A stretch of 64,000 nt of DNA, from the NCBI GenBank assembly GCA_027038835.1, contig JALWGC010000009.1, positions 1 to 64,000 on the forward strand, read 5' to 3'. Origin of the DNA: Helicobacteraceae bacterium (GTDB lineage Bacteria; Campylobacterota; Campylobacteria; Campylobacterales; Sulfurimonadaceae). The notes under the pieces are model-generated. The model did not search any database, was not told where the DNA came from, and saw nothing but the letters and a program-made list of their open reading frames with translations. Positions 35,050 to 44,515 of this stretch are shown one piece after another (within the stretch, counting starts at the first letter, position 1; each line of letters begins with the position of its first letter). The translations under genes were made by a program, and so were the position numbers.

Positions 35050-35058
35050 CCCCCCCCC
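35050..35058. repeat. Homopolymeric C9 tract
   Basis: Nine consecutive C residues on the plus strand, three bases beyond the sel1 stop codon. In Campylobacter such tracts vary in length and switch genes on and off; this one is outside any reading frame, so an effect could only be on the transcript end. Confidence 0.7.
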
Positions 35059-35061
35059 ATT

Positions 35062-35808
35062 TTAATACCGCTTACAAACCCATGGACTTTGCATGCAAAG
35101 AATCTCCAAGTTGTGTTGTGCATCGACATTGCCTTGTTTTGCTGCACTGCGCCACAACTTGTAAGTCATAGTTTTATCTTGAGCGACTCCTTGCGCGTTG
35201 TAATACATCAAACCCAAGTTTAGCTTCGCTTGCGGCACACCTTGCTTAGCGGCAAGCGTGTACCATCTAAGCGCTTCTTTGTAATCACGCCTTGTTCCTT
35301 CCCCTCTTTGGTATTTAAGCGCTAAATTGTATTGAGCTAGTGGGTTGCCCCCTTTGGCGGCAAGTTCGAACCAATGAACCGCTTTTGCGTAATCGGCCGG
35401 AAAACAATCACTGTCGTTGTACATATCTGCAATGTTGTATTGCGCTTTTGGATAATTTTGTTTAGCGGCAAGTTTATACCATCTAAGCGCTTCTTTACAA
35501 TCACGTTTCACCCCTTGTCCATCTGCATAAAGAGTACCAAGATTGTTTTGAGCTTGAGGAAGCCCTCCTTTTGCGGCAAGTGTGTACCATTTCGCCGCTT
35601 TTTCGTAGTTTTGTCTTACACCGTACCCATTTTCATAGAAAAACCCGATGTTATGCTGAGCGTTGACGTTTCCTTTTTGTGCAAGCGGCTCCCAATATTT
35701 CAAAGCGGTTTTGTAATCACCGCTACGCGCAGCTTGCATCCCTTTTTCAAAATCTCCTGCAAACAAAACGCTACATACCAACAAAATTGCTACCACTATC
35801 ACTTTCAT
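35062..35808 (-). CDS. Sel1-like repeat secreted protein
   Basis: 248 aa. A signal peptide (MKVIVVAILLVCSVLFA) precedes about six ~36-residue Sel1 repeats, for example NAQHNIGFFYENGYGVRQNY and QAQNNLGTLYADGQGVKRD. Such alpha-solenoids mediate protein contacts; Helicobacter Hcp proteins are relatives, but those have regularly spaced disulfide cysteines and this one has only a few. It is likely periplasmic. A TATAAT -10 at 35840-35845 (minus) makes it monocistronic. Partner and function are unknown. Confidence 0.85.
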   Translation of the reverse strand: MKVIVVAILLVCSVLFAGDFEKGMQAARSGDYKTALKYWEPLAQKGNVNAQHNIGFFYENGYGVRQNYEKAAKWYTLAAKGGLPQAQNNLGTLYADGQGVKRDCKEALRWYKLAAKQNYPKAQYNIADMYNDSDCFPADYAKAVHWFELAAKGGNPLAQYNLALKYQRGEGTRRDYKEALRWYTLAAKQGVPQAKLNLGLMYYNAQGVAQDKTMTYKLWRSAAKQGNVDAQHNLEILCMQSPWVCKRY

Positions 35809-35839
35809 ATGTTACCTTTTTATATAAATAAAGTGAGAA

Positions 35840-35845
35840 ATTATA
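35840..35845 (-). promoter_or_regulatory. Putative sel1 -10 element
   Basis: GTATAAT on the minus strand, 32 bases before the sel1 start, in an AT-rich 102-bp gap downstream of murD. Confidence 0.5.
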
Positions 35846-35910
35846 CAAAAAATAGTATAAAACAACTATTAATTCGGTTTAAGTATTCTATTTTAAAAGT
35901 CGAAAATCTT

Positions 35911-37113
35911 TTAACGATTTTTACGCAACACCGCTTCTTTGAAGCGTTCTCCACGTTGGGCATAGGAGCAAAACTGATCCAAACTCGCAGCCGCAGGCGA
36001 AAGAAGCGCCACTTCGTTTTTTTGCAGATTCTCCCCTATTTTCTCTACGGCAACATCCAAAATGCCACATGAATGATACACGATACCATTTTTTTTCGCC
36101 AAATCATCCAGCCGTTTTTGGTTCGAACCTATATGGTAGGTCTCTACTTGCAACCCTTGCAAATACTCAAAAAGCTCATCGAGCTCCACCCCCTTGTCGT
36201 CACCGCCGAGGATAAGGTGGATTTTTCTCTCTTTGTAGCGCTTGAGTGCCGCCAAAGTCGCATCGACATTGGTCGCTTTGGTGTCGTTGACCCAAAGTCT
36301 CCCTTGGAGGTCGAAAAACTCCTCTTGTCGGTGCGGATCGAGCTTGAAAGTGTTTATTTTTTCGTACGAAATCGTATCGTAAAGGATCTTCTCCACCGCC
36401 AAAGCGAGCATGGCATCGAGTAAAAAAGCTCCCTTGAAGCACACTTTTTCACTCTCTATCCCAAAACGGCGCTCCAAACTTGCAACATCGTCGTACCCGA
36501 TAACCAAAGCGTCGCTATCGATGTTCGCAAGCTCGTTTGGAACTATCGCCGCTTCCCCCTCTCGCATCGTATTTAGAGGTTTGAGTTTCGCTTTTTCATA
36601 CGCTTCTACACTTCCATGCCAACTTATATGGTCGGGGCGTACGGGAAGAAGCACATACACGTCCGGCTTTGCGGTGTTAGTGTAATGGAGCGTAAAAGAG
36701 CTGGTTTCAAGTATCCAAAGCGGTGCGTTTATGTCCAGATTTGCCAAAGGTGTTCCTATATTCCCCCCGCTTAGTGCACCTTTGTCTTGCAGCAGATGGG
36801 TCAGCATCTGCGTTGTGGTGGTTTTCCCGTTCGTTCCGCTTATCCACACGCTACGCGGCATCGACGATGCGAAATAGTCGTACTCGCTTAGAAGATTTTT
36901 CGCTTTTTGTATAAGGGGATTGTCTGGAGCGATACCGGGCGATGGTATCTCCAAATCGGAGTACTTCGGTTCGAAATCGCTCGAGGGACGTACAAGATAG
37001 CCCTCTTCGTCCCGAAACGGCTTGAGACATTTGTCGTCGTAAAAAATAGGGTTTTGAAACTTTTTGGCAAGTGCGCGGGTCGTCTTACCGTAACCAAACA
37101 ACGAAACTCGCAT
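35911..37113 (-). CDS. murD: UDP-N-acetylmuramoylalanine--D-glutamate ligase
   Basis: 400 aa, slightly shorter than the ~440 of E. coli, as usual in Campylobacterota. It adds D-glutamate to UDP-MurNAc-L-Ala. The ATP loop SGTNGKTTTTQ, LETSSFTL, the DHISWHGS region and the C-terminal NDTKATNVDATLAAL and LILGGDDKG motifs mark a Mur ligase of the MurD type. It follows mraY by 4 bases. D-glutamate is supplied by MurI, encoded in this window. Confidence 0.95.
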   Translation of the reverse strand: MRVSLFGYGKTTRALAKKFQNPIFYDDKCLKPFRDEEGYLVRPSSDFEPKYSDLEIPSPGIAPDNPLIQKAKNLLSEYDYFASSMPRSVWISGTNGKTTTTQMLTHLLQDKGALSGGNIGTPLANLDINAPLWILETSSFTLHYTNTAKPDVYVLLPVRPDHISWHGSVEAYEKAKLKPLNTMREGEAAIVPNELANIDSDALVIGYDDVASLERRFGIESEKVCFKGAFLLDAMLALAVEKILYDTISYEKINTFKLDPHRQEEFFDLQGRLWVNDTKATNVDATLAALKRYKERKIHLILGGDDKGVELDELFEYLQGLQVETYHIGSNQKRLDDLAKKNGIVYHSCGILDVAVEKIGENLQKNEVALLSPAAASLDQFCSYAQRGERFKEAVLRKNR

Positions 37114-37117
37114 CTGC

Positions 37118-38179
37118 CTACCTGATTTTAAGGGTGATAAGCGCCAATATATTCGAAAGGACCGCTATCATCCAAAAGCGAACGATTATCTTGCTTTCAG
37201 CCCATTTTTTCATCTCGAAATGGTGGTGGATAGGCGCCATAAGGAAAATACGCTTTTTTCTAAGTTTGAAACTCCCCACTTGCAAAATGACCGACAGCGT
37301 TTCGATAACGAATATAGAGCCTATAAGCACCAAAAGGATCTCACTTTTGGATATGATGGAGAGATACCCCAAAAACGCTCCCGCGGTCAAAGAGCCGCTA
37401 TCTCCCATGAATACCTCCGCCGGGTAGCAGTTGTACCACAAAAAGCCCGCAAGCGCGCCCATAAGTGCCGTTGCGACTATCACCACCTCTCCGACATTGA
37501 AATGGGGCAAAAGCAAATAAGAGCTGAATTTCACGTTCCCCGTAACGTAGATGATAATCACGAACGTTCCCAAAGCGGCGATGGAAGGAACCGTAGCCAA
37601 ACCGTCAAGCCCGTCTGTCAGATTCACCGCATTCGAAGCCGCCACTATGACGAAAATCCAAAACAACACCGCAAAATACCCCATGTCAAAAAGCGGAGTT
37701 TTCAAAAACGGAACGTACAATTCGGTATTGAACCCGTTTAACATACACAGATAACACGCTATCAAAGCCGCCGATGCAACCTGCAAAATCAGTTTCGTTC
37801 GCGCTTTGAGACCGGCGAGATTTTCATCTGCTCGAACTTTGGCGTAGTCGTCTTTGAAACCGATGAACATAAACAGCACCAAAGTCAAAACGGCACCCCA
37901 AGCGTAAGGGTTTGCGAAATTGAACGTCAAAACGGAAGCGACAATAGCGCTCGTTACAAACACCATCCCTCCCATCGTCGGGGTTTTGGCTTTTTCTTGA
38001 TGGCGCTCGGGCGCCCACTCGTTGATCGGCTGTGTAGAGGAGGTACGCTTTGCCCAAGCGATGAACTTCGGCATCAGCCACAAAGTCAAAAACAACGCTA
38101 TGAAAAACGAAACGCCGGCTCGAAACGTGATATACCCAAAAAGGTTGATATGAAAAAGTTGATGTAGATAATAAAGCAA
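37118..38179 (-). CDS. mraY: Phospho-N-acetylmuramoyl-pentapeptide transferase
   Basis: 353 aa with about ten membrane helices. It transfers phospho-MurNAc-pentapeptide to undecaprenyl phosphate, giving lipid I. Signature motifs: [41 protein letters not shown] and the MAPIHHHFE histidine cluster. The start codon is TTG at 38179, with GGGAAG in place. murD follows directly; a TATAAT (38215-38220, minus) drives the pair. Confidence 0.96.
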   Translation of the reverse strand: MLYYLHQLFHINLFGYITFRAGVSFFIALFLTLWLMPKFIAWAKRTSSTQPINEWAPERHQEKAKTPTMGGMVFVTSAIVASVLTFNFANPYAWGAVLTLVLFMFIGFKDDYAKVRADENLAGLKARTKLILQVASAALIACYLCMLNGFNTELYVPFLKTPLFDMGYFAVLFWIFVIVAASNAVNLTDGLDGLATVPSIAALGTFVIIIYVTGNVKFSSYLLLPHFNVGEVVIVATALMGALAGFLWYNCYPAEVFMGDSGSLTAGAFLGYLSIISKSEILLVLIGSIFVIETLSVILQVGSFKLRKKRIFLMAPIHHHFEMKKWAESKIIVRFWMIAVLSNILALITLKIR

Positions 38180-38214
38180 GTGCTATCTTCCCGTCTAATA
38201 AATTTTAAATCGCA

Positions 38215-38227
38215 ATTATAGTATAAT
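38215..38227. promoter_or_regulatory. Back-to-back divergent -10 boxes of mraY and gpmI
   Basis: The palindromic ATTATA-G-TATAAT carries a consensus -10 on each strand, one base apart: minus TATAAT at 38215-38220 for mraY-murD and plus TATAAT at 38222-38227 for gpmI. Polymerase binding to one should exclude the other. Confidence 0.6.
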
Positions 38228-38260
38228 CCGCCAAATTTTTCGTTTAAAAAGGAAAACAAA

Positions 38261-39736
38261 TTGCCAAAAAAAGCGATCCTTGTTATAACCGACGGTATCG
38301 GATTTAGTCAAAAAACCGAGTACAACGCCTTTTATAACGCGACAAAACCGACCTACGACAAGCTTTTTGCCTCCACACCCCACTCCCTTATCGACACTTT
38401 CGGTTTGAGTGTAGGACTCCCCGAAGGGCAAATGGGCAACAGCGAAGTCGGACACATGACTATCGGTAGCGGAAGAATCCTCTACCAAGATCTGGTCAAA
38501 ATCTCCCTCGCACTCCAAGAACACACACTCGAACAAAACGAAGTGTTCAAAAATCTACTCGATTCCAGCCAACGACTCCATCTTATCGGTCTGATGAGCG
38601 ATGGCGGCGTTCATTCCCACATCGACCATCTCATAGGTATAGCCGAAATAGCCGCACAAAACGGTAAAGAGGTGTTTTTACACCTGATAACCGACGGAAG
38701 AGACGTCAGTCCCACTTCTGCGCAAAGCTACATCGAACAGATAAAAAAACACCTCAAACCCAACATCCACATAGCCACGCTCGGCGGACGTTTTTACACG
38801 ATGGACAGAGACAATAGATGGGAAAGAGTCGAAAAAGGGTACAGAGCCATCGTCGAAGCGACTCCAAAAACCGACCTTTCACCCGAAGCTTACATCGGCG
38901 AGTCCTACCGACAAGGTGTGACGGACGAGTTTATAGAGCCTGTGGCGTTTGCGGATTATGACGGTTTCAAAGACGGTGATGCGGTTTTGACCATCAACTT
39001 CAGAAGCGATCGCATGAGAGAGATCGTAACGGCGATAGGTGCGAAAGATTTCGACGGGTTTGCGCGAAAAACACTCGATGTGCGCCTTGCCACTATCACC
39101 GAGTACGACAAAAACTTCCCATACCCGGTGATGTTCCCAAAAGAAGCGCCCAAAAACACGTTAGCAGAAGTGATAGCGAATGCCGGTTTGACACAACTTC
39201 ATACTGCAGAAACCGAAAAATACGCCCATGTCACTTTCTTTTTGAACGGCGGCGTGGAAGAGCCCTTCAAAAACGAAACACGCGTGCTCATCCCTTCTCC
39301 AAAAGTCAAAACCTACGATATGCAACCGCAAATGAGCGCGCCTGAAGTAGGCGAAGCGGTTCGCAAAGCGATGGATGAGGAGTACGATTTTATCGTCGTG
39401 AATTTCGCAAACGGCGACATGGTCGGTCATACGGGTAACTTCGAAGCGGCCATCAAGGCGGTCGAAGCGGTCGATAAAGAGCTTGGAGCGATTTTGGAAA
39501 AAGCGAAAGAAAAAGATTACGCTTTCGTTTTGACAAGCGATCATGGGAACTGCGAAGAGATGCGCGACGAAGCAGGAAACATACTGACAAACCATACCGT
39601 CGGTAAAGTTTGGTGTTTCGTAGAAGCAGAGGGCGTAGAAAAAGTTGAAAACGGCGGTCTGAACAACATAGCTCCCACAATACTCAAACTTATGGAACTT
39701 GAAATCCCAAAAGAGATGGATCATCCATTAATCTAA
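38261..39736 (+). CDS. gpmI: 2,3-bisphosphoglycerate-independent phosphoglycerate mutase
   Basis: 491 aa from TTG 38261, preceded by AAAAGGAAAAC. It interconverts 3- and 2-phosphoglycerate using two Mn ions and a phosphoserine intermediate. LVITDGIG at the N-terminus, catalytic Ser61 in [39 protein letters not shown] and [10 protein letters not shown] are all present. fabG starts 16 bases later, so a transcript into the fatty acid cluster is possible. Confidence 0.95.
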   Translation: MPKKAILVITDGIGFSQKTEYNAFYNATKPTYDKLFASTPHSLIDTFGLSVGLPEGQMGNSEVGHMTIGSGRILYQDLVKISLALQEHTLEQNEVFKNLLDSSQRLHLIGLMSDGGVHSHIDHLIGIAEIAAQNGKEVFLHLITDGRDVSPTSAQSYIEQIKKHLKPNIHIATLGGRFYTMDRDNRWERVEKGYRAIVEATPKTDLSPEAYIGESYRQGVTDEFIEPVAFADYDGFKDGDAVLTINFRSDRMREIVTAIGAKDFDGFARKTLDVRLATITEYDKNFPYPVMFPKEAPKNTLAEVIANAGLTQLHTAETEKYAHVTFFLNGGVEEPFKNETRVLIPSPKVKTYDMQPQMSAPEVGEAVRKAMDEEYDFIVVNFANGDMVGHTGNFEAAIKAVEAVDKELGAILEKAKEKDYAFVLTSDHGNCEEMRDEAGNILTNHTVGKVWCFVEAEGVEKVENGGLNNIAPTILKLMELEIPKEMDHPLI

Positions 39737-39752
39737 CACAAAGGAAGAAACG

Positions 39753-40499
39753 ATGCAATTTAGCGGAAAAAACGTACTTGTAACAGGTGCAAGCAGAGGA
39801 ATAGGCGCGGAGATAGCCAAAGTGTTGGCAGGATACGGTCTGAAAGTATGGATCAACTACCGCAGCGGCGCCGAAGCCGCAGACAACGTCAAAGCCGAGA
39901 TCGAAGCCGCAGGCGGTGAAGCGGCGGTTATCGGTTTCGATGTAAGTGATGAAGCGGCGTTTGTCGATGCGATCAAAACGATCATCGATAGCGACGGAGA
40001 ACTAAGCTACCTTGTCAACAATGCGGGTATAACCAAAGACAAACTCGCACTTCGCATGAAAACACAAGAGTTTATGGATGTTATAAATGCGAACCTCACT
40101 TCGGCATTCATTGGATGTAGAGAGTTTTTCAAAGCCGCAAGAAAGAAAAAATTCGGTTCCGTCGTCAACATCGCAAGCATTGTCGGAGAAACCGGAAACG
40201 GCGGTCAAACGAACTACTCCGCCAGCAAAGGCGGTATGATAGCGATGACGAAAAGCTTCGCTATCGAAGCGGCGACAAGCGGCATCAGATACAACAGCGT
40301 AACTCCGGGTTTCATCGCTACCGACATGACCGATGAGCTTAGCGATGAAATCAAAAAGAGCTTCACGGACAAAATCCCGATGAACCGCTTTGGAGAAGCA
40401 AAAGAGGTTGCAGAAGCGGTAGCGTTTCTACTTAGCGACAGCGCAAGCTACATTACGGGAGAAACACTCAAAGTAAACGGCGGAATGAATATGGCATAA
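39753..40499 (+). CDS. fabG: 3-oxoacyl-ACP reductase
   Basis: 248 aa short-chain dehydrogenase. NADPH-binding GASRGIG (12-18), NNAGI, catalytic Ser142 and Tyr155-x3-Lys159 (NYSASKGG) are intact. It reduces 3-ketoacyl-ACP in fatty acid elongation. Followed by acpP, fabF and accA, it forms a fatty acid synthesis cluster. Shine-Dalgarno AAGGAAGAAACG precedes the ATG. Confidence 0.95.
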   Translation: MQFSGKNVLVTGASRGIGAEIAKVLAGYGLKVWINYRSGAEAADNVKAEIEAAGGEAAVIGFDVSDEAAFVDAIKTIIDSDGELSYLVNNAGITKDKLALRMKTQEFMDVINANLTSAFIGCREFFKAARKKKFGSVVNIASIVGETGNGGQTNYSASKGGMIAMTKSFAIEAATSGIRYNSVTPGFIATDMTDELSDEIKKSFTDKIPMNRFGEAKEVAEAVAFLLSDSASYITGETLKVNGGMNMA

Positions 40500-40575
40500 A
40501 TTTGTCCATATTTCTATTCTTTTAAGATAAATATGTTACAATTTCGAGAATTTACATTAAGAAACAGGAGCTATA

Positions 40576-40806
40576 ATGGCAATATTTGATGACGTTAAAG
40601 AAGTAGTAGTTGAACAACTAAGCGTAAGCCCGGACGAAGTAAAAGAGGATTCTAAATTCGTTGAAGACCTCGGTGCGGACAGCCTTGACGTAGTTGAGCT
40701 CGTAATGGCACTCGAAGAAAAATTCGATATCGAAATCCCTGACGACGAAGCGGAAAAAATCCAAACTGTCAAAGACGTTATCGATTACATCGAATCACAC
40801 AAGTAG
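40576..40806 (+). CDS. acpP: Acyl carrier protein
   Basis: 76 aa, acidic. Ser36 in [10 protein letters not shown] receives the 4'-phosphopantetheine arm. It carries acyl chains for FabG, FabF and the rest of the pathway. It has its own likely promoter (TACAAT at 40537-40542) and an intrinsic terminator after it, so it can be expressed at a higher level than its neighbours. Confidence 0.98.
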   Translation: MAIFDDVKEVVVEQLSVSPDEVKEDSKFVEDLGADSLDVVELVMALEEKFDIEIPDDEAEKIQTVKDVIDYIESHK

Positions 40807-40810
40807 TTCT

Positions 40811-40842
40811 AAAAAGCCCTTCTACTTTGGAAGCGGCTTTTT
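40811..40842 (+). terminator. Intrinsic terminator after acpP
   Basis: AAAAAGCC-CTTC paired with GAAG-GGCTTTTT (one bulged C) around a TACTTTG loop, with the T-run completing the stem. It begins 4 bases after the acpP stop and probably attenuates read-through into fabF. Confidence 0.75.
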
Positions 40843-40930
40843 ACAAATCGAACTTTCGATGTTTTTAAGAGTTGCCTTGAAAGAAGCCGGCTTTTAAGAA
40901 CATGACAACCTATCAAAAACGGAGCAATGA

Positions 40931-42145
40931 ATGAGAAGAGTGGTAGTTACGGGTCTTGGTATGATAAACTCTGTCGGACATGACAAAGAAAGCGCATTCA
41001 AAGCGATATGCGAAGGTGAATGCGGTATCGACACCATCACCATTTTCGACATAGAAAAATACAGCGTGAAAATAGCGGGTGAAGTCAAAGATTTCGACCC
41101 GACAACCGTAATGGATGCAAAAGAGGTGAAAAAAGCGGACCGATTCATCCATCTTGGTCTAAAAGCGGCTCAAGAAGCGATAGAAGACGCGCAATGCGAC
41201 GAGCTTGACAAAGAGCGTTTCGGTATCAGCGCCGCTTCGGGAATCGGCGGTCTTCCGGCGATCGAGAAAAACTCTATCATTATAGAAACTCGCGGACCAA
41301 GACGAATATCTCCGTTTTTTATCCCTTCCGCACTTGTCAACATGCTTGGCGGATTCGTTTCGATCGATCATGGGCTAAAAGGTCCCAACCTCTCAAGCGT
41401 TACGGCTTGTGCGGCAGGTACACACGCCATCGGTGAAGCGTTCAAAACCATAGCGCTCGGCGGCGCGGATGCGATGCTCGTCGTAGCGGCTGAAAGCGCG
41501 ATTACGGGTGCCGGTATCGGCGGTTTCGCGGCGATGAAAGCACTATCGACAAGAAACGACGACCCAAAACACGCTTCACGCCCCTTCGATGCAGGTCGTG
41601 ACGGCTTTGTCATGGGAGAAGGTGCAGGTGCGCTTGTGTTGGAAGAGTATGAAAGCGCGAAAAAAAGAGGTGCGAAAATTTATGCCGAGATTATCGGTAT
41701 CGGCGAAAGTGGAGATGCGAACCACATCACGACACCAAGCTTGGACGGTCCGGCACGCGCTATGAAAGCCGCTTACGAAATGGCAGGTCGTCCAAAGCTC
41801 GACTATATCAACGCACACGGTACATCTACGCCAATCAACGATAAAAACGAAACTGCCGCTATCAAAGAGCTGCTTGGCGGCAAAGAGAACTGCCCTCCGG
41901 TAACTTCCATCAAAGGTCAGATAGGACACTGCCTTGGAGCCGCAGGAGGCATAGAAGCGGTAACGACACTTATGGCTATGCGGGATGGCATTATCCCGCC
42001 GACAATCAACTACGAAACACCGGATGAAAACTGCGACCTCGATTATGTTCCAAACGAAGCGAGAAAAGCGAACATCGACGTCGCGATGAGCAACTCGTTC
42101 GGTTTTGGCGGAACCAACGGCGTCGTCATTTTCAAAAAAATCTAA
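40931..42145 (+). CDS. fabF: 3-oxoacyl-ACP synthase II
   Basis: 404 aa thiolase-fold condensing enzyme. Nucleophile Cys160 (VTACAAGTHAI) and the two histidines in NAHGTST and GQIGHCLGAAGG form the Cys-His-His triad. It elongates acyl-ACP with malonyl-ACP. The 124-bp gap from acpP contains the terminator and possibly a weak promoter. accA follows after 17 bases, linking malonyl-CoA formation with its use. Confidence 0.96.
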   Translation: MRRVVVTGLGMINSVGHDKESAFKAICEGECGIDTITIFDIEKYSVKIAGEVKDFDPTTVMDAKEVKKADRFIHLGLKAAQEAIEDAQCDELDKERFGISAASGIGGLPAIEKNSIIIETRGPRRISPFFIPSALVNMLGGFVSIDHGLKGPNLSSVTACAAGTHAIGEAFKTIALGGADAMLVVAAESAITGAGIGGFAAMKALSTRNDDPKHASRPFDAGRDGFVMGEGAGALVLEEYESAKKRGAKIYAEIIGIGESGDANHITTPSLDGPARAMKAAYEMAGRPKLDYINAHGTSTPINDKNETAAIKELLGGKENCPPVTSIKGQIGHCLGAAGGIEAVTTLMAMRDGIIPPTINYETPDENCDLDYVPNEARKANIDVAMSNSFGFGGTNGVVIFKKI

Positions 42146-42162
42146 ACAAATAGGGATCGATT

Positions 42163-43107
42163 TTGGCTACCTACTTAGAGTTCGAAAAAAAGATCAAAGA
42201 GATTCAAGACAACATCATCGCCGCAGAAGTCAGACGTGACGAAGCGGCCATCGAGATACTGCAAAAGCAGCTTGAAAAAGAGGTCGCCAAAACCTACAAG
42301 AACCTCTCTCCATACCAGAAACTCCAGCTTGCACGCCATCAAGACCGCCCTTACGCGCTTGATTATATCAACATGATTTTAGAAGACAAGTACGAGCTTC
42401 ATGGGGACAGACACTTCAGAGACGACCCTGCCATCATCTGCTACATAGGCTACATAAACGGAGAAAAAACGGTCGTCATAGGCGAGCAAAAAGGGAGAGG
42501 AACGAAAAACAAAATCCGAAGAAACTTCGGTATGCCACATCCCGAGGGGTACAGAAAAGCGCTACGTGTCGCTAAAATGGCGGAAAAATTCAACCTTCCG
42601 CTTCTTATGCTTATAGACACTCCGGGAGCGTACCCGGGACTTGGAGCGGAAGAGCGAAACCAAAGTGAAGCGATTGCGAGAAACCTTCTTGAGCTTGCCG
42701 AACTCGACACACCGAGTGTTTCTATCGTAATCGGTGAAGGGGGAAGCGGTGGTGCGCTTGCAATAGGTGTCGCGGACAAGTTGGCGATGATGCGCTACTC
42801 CGTCTTTAGCGTCATCTCTCCCGAAGGATGTGCGGCAATCTTGTGGAACGACCCGGCAAAGGTCGAAGCTGCGACCAATGCACTCAAAATCACCAGTGAA
42901 GACCTAAAAGAGCTCGGCCTCATAGACGATGTCATAGATGAGCCGCTTATCGGTGCTCATAGAGATAAAGAAGGTGCTGCAAACGCTTTGAAAAATTACT
43001 ATCTTGAGCAACTCCAAGAGCTCAAAGGGCTTTCCAAAGAAGAGCGTATGCAAAAGCGCTACGAAAAACTCACACAAGTCGGAGCGTTCAAAGAAGCTTC
43101 GAAATAA
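42163..43107 (+). CDS. accA: Acetyl-CoA carboxylase carboxyltransferase subunit alpha
   Basis: 314 aa from TTG 42163 (AGGGATCG upstream). With AccD it transfers carboxyl from biotin to acetyl-CoA. The N-terminal helical [12 protein letters not shown] domain and the crotonase-fold motifs [38 protein letters not shown]-like [25 protein letters not shown] and [13 protein letters not shown] are conserved. It is the last gene of the plus-strand fatty acid cluster. Confidence 0.96.
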   Translation: MATYLEFEKKIKEIQDNIIAAEVRRDEAAIEILQKQLEKEVAKTYKNLSPYQKLQLARHQDRPYALDYINMILEDKYELHGDRHFRDDPAIICYIGYINGEKTVVIGEQKGRGTKNKIRRNFGMPHPEGYRKALRVAKMAEKFNLPLLMLIDTPGAYPGLGAEERNQSEAIARNLLELAELDTPSVSIVIGEGGSGGALAIGVADKLAMMRYSVFSVISPEGCAAILWNDPAKVEAATNALKITSEDLKELGLIDDVIDEPLIGAHRDKEGAANALKNYYLEQLQELKGLSKEERMQKRYEKLTQVGAFKEASK

Positions 43108-43111
43108 GCCT

Positions 43112-43136
43112 CAAAAAACAAGCCTGAAAAGGCTTG
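43112..43136 (-). terminator. Terminator between accA and the dnaQ-like gene
   Basis: CAAGCC-TTTTCA-GGCTTG followed by TTTTTT on the minus strand, just past the dnaQ-like stop. The same hairpin may also stop accA transcripts on the plus strand, though less well, since no T-run follows there. Confidence 0.7.
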
Positions 43137-43145
43137 GTGTCTTCT

Positions 43146-43940
43146 TCACTCCTCTTTTTCCGCTAAAGGGTCCAACTTCGGTCTTTTAAGCCGTTTTGCA
43201 TTTTTTGAAAACTCTATCAGTTCTTCGACACTCTTTATCTCAGTAGGCAGATTTTGCATCGATTTGACAAAAAGTCTATATGTGGTAATGACGTCACTCA
43301 TCGCTCTATGGTGCGTAGCCTCGGGATGGAGATGAAAATAATCGTTGAGGTATTTCAACCCGTAGCGGTAAGAAACAAGCGTACGTTCAGCCAAATCGAT
43401 AGAACACAAGCTTCTGTTCGTTAGCCCCATAAGCCCCATTTTCTCCAACGTGCCGGAAATGAAGCCGTAGTCGAACTTGACATCATGCGCGACAAAAACG
43501 CTCTCCCCTAAAAAGGTTTTAAAAGAGCGCATGACATCTTCGAGTTTTGGTGCGGTTTTCGTATCTTTACATCCTATACCGGTTATTTCGGTTATATGCG
43601 GGTTGATTTCGTCGCAACGAACAAGGGTTTCGAAGCTATCGAGAATTTCGAAATTTTTAATCTTGAGTGCGGCTATTTCTATAATCTGGTGCTTTTCTAT
43701 TTTACTACCGTTGGTTTCGATATCTACGATGCAAAACGTCGCATCTTCGATAGGAGTGAATTTCGTACCGTAATAATACAGCGCGTTTTTTTTCACCACT
43801 TCGAGTCCGCGCGCTCGCAACAGTTCCAATTCGAGTTCGTACTCCTCTCCGAGTTCTTGGATGAGCGTATCTCTGCTTAGCCCTTTAGTGGCAAGTTTAT
43901 GTTGCGATTTTTGTGAAAAGGGGAGATTATTTTGTGGCAT
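43146..43940 (-). CDS. DnaQ-like 3'-5' exonuclease
   Basis: 264 aa. The DEDDh exonuclease domain starts near residue 68: Exo I VDIETNG (Asp73, Glu75), Exo II HDVKFDYGF and Exo III HRAMSDVITT. The first 60 residues form a separate helical region also seen in Campylobacter homologues. It may act as the proofreading epsilon subunit of DNA polymerase III or as a general exonuclease; a second dnaQ elsewhere would decide. It overlaps trpF by 14 bases. Confidence 0.85.
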   Translation of the reverse strand: MPQNNLPFSQKSQHKLATKGLSRDTLIQELGEEYELELELLRARGLEVVKKNALYYYGTKFTPIEDATFCIVDIETNGSKIEKHQIIEIAALKIKNFEILDSFETLVRCDEINPHITEITGIGCKDTKTAPKLEDVMRSFKTFLGESVFVAHDVKFDYGFISGTLEKMGLMGLTNRSLCSIDLAERTLVSYRYGLKYLNDYFHLHPEATHHRAMSDVITTYRLFVKSMQNLPTEIKSVEELIEFSKNAKRLKRPKLDPLAEKEE

Positions 43941-44514
43941 TTTGAATGAACTTTCTCACTTTCTCGTAATCTTTTTTCCCTTTTTCCCGTTCGACGCCGC
44001 TGCTGACATCAACACCGTAAAAACCGAACTTTTTCACACTTTGCACATTGTTTGGCGCAAGTCCACCGGCTAGAATTATCTTCGAGCAGTCCACCCCTTC
44101 GAACCACTCCAGATTCAACCTTTTACCGCTCCCGCCGTATGCTTCGCAGTAAGCATCGACTAAGCGGTATTCCTCCGCATAACGTAAAACATCCTCTTTT
44201 TTCGCCGCTCTTACCACTTTCAAATGGGGAGTTTGGAGTTGTTCATAGAGACTCTCTTGCGCTTCGAAGTGGATTTGCGCCAGCGTCGCACCGCAAAATC
44301 GGCAAATCTCATCGATAGTGGCAGCGTCTTCATTGACGAACAAGGCGACTTTCTCGACAAAAGGGGGAAGTTTTTCTATGATAAGGCGCGCTTGTTCTTT
44401 CGAAACGTAACGGGGCGATTTTTCGTAAAACACGAACCCAAGCGCGTCCGCTCCCGCTTCTATAGCCGCCATAGCGTCTTCATAAGAGGTGATACCGCAG
44501 ATTTTAACCCGCAT
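43927..44514 (-). CDS. trpF: Phosphoribosylanthranilate isomerase
   Basis: 195 aa (beta-alpha)8 barrel. It catalyses the third step of tryptophan synthesis. VKICGIT (catalytic Cys7), ADALGFVFYEKSPRYV, LAGGLAPNNV and YGVDVSSGVE are the family motifs. It stands apart from other trp genes, inside rpe-trpF-dnaQ; the gap to rpe is a single base. Confidence 0.93.
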   Translation of the reverse strand: MRVKICGITSYEDAMAAIEAGADALGFVFYEKSPRYVSKEQARLIIEKLPPFVEKVALFVNEDAATIDEICRFCGATLAQIHFEAQESLYEQLQTPHLKVVRAAKKEDVLRYAEEYRLVDAYCEAYGGSGKRLNLEWFEGVDCSKIILAGGLAPNNVQSVKKFGFYGVDVSSGVEREKGKKDYEKVRKFIQNATK

Positions 44515-44515
44515 A

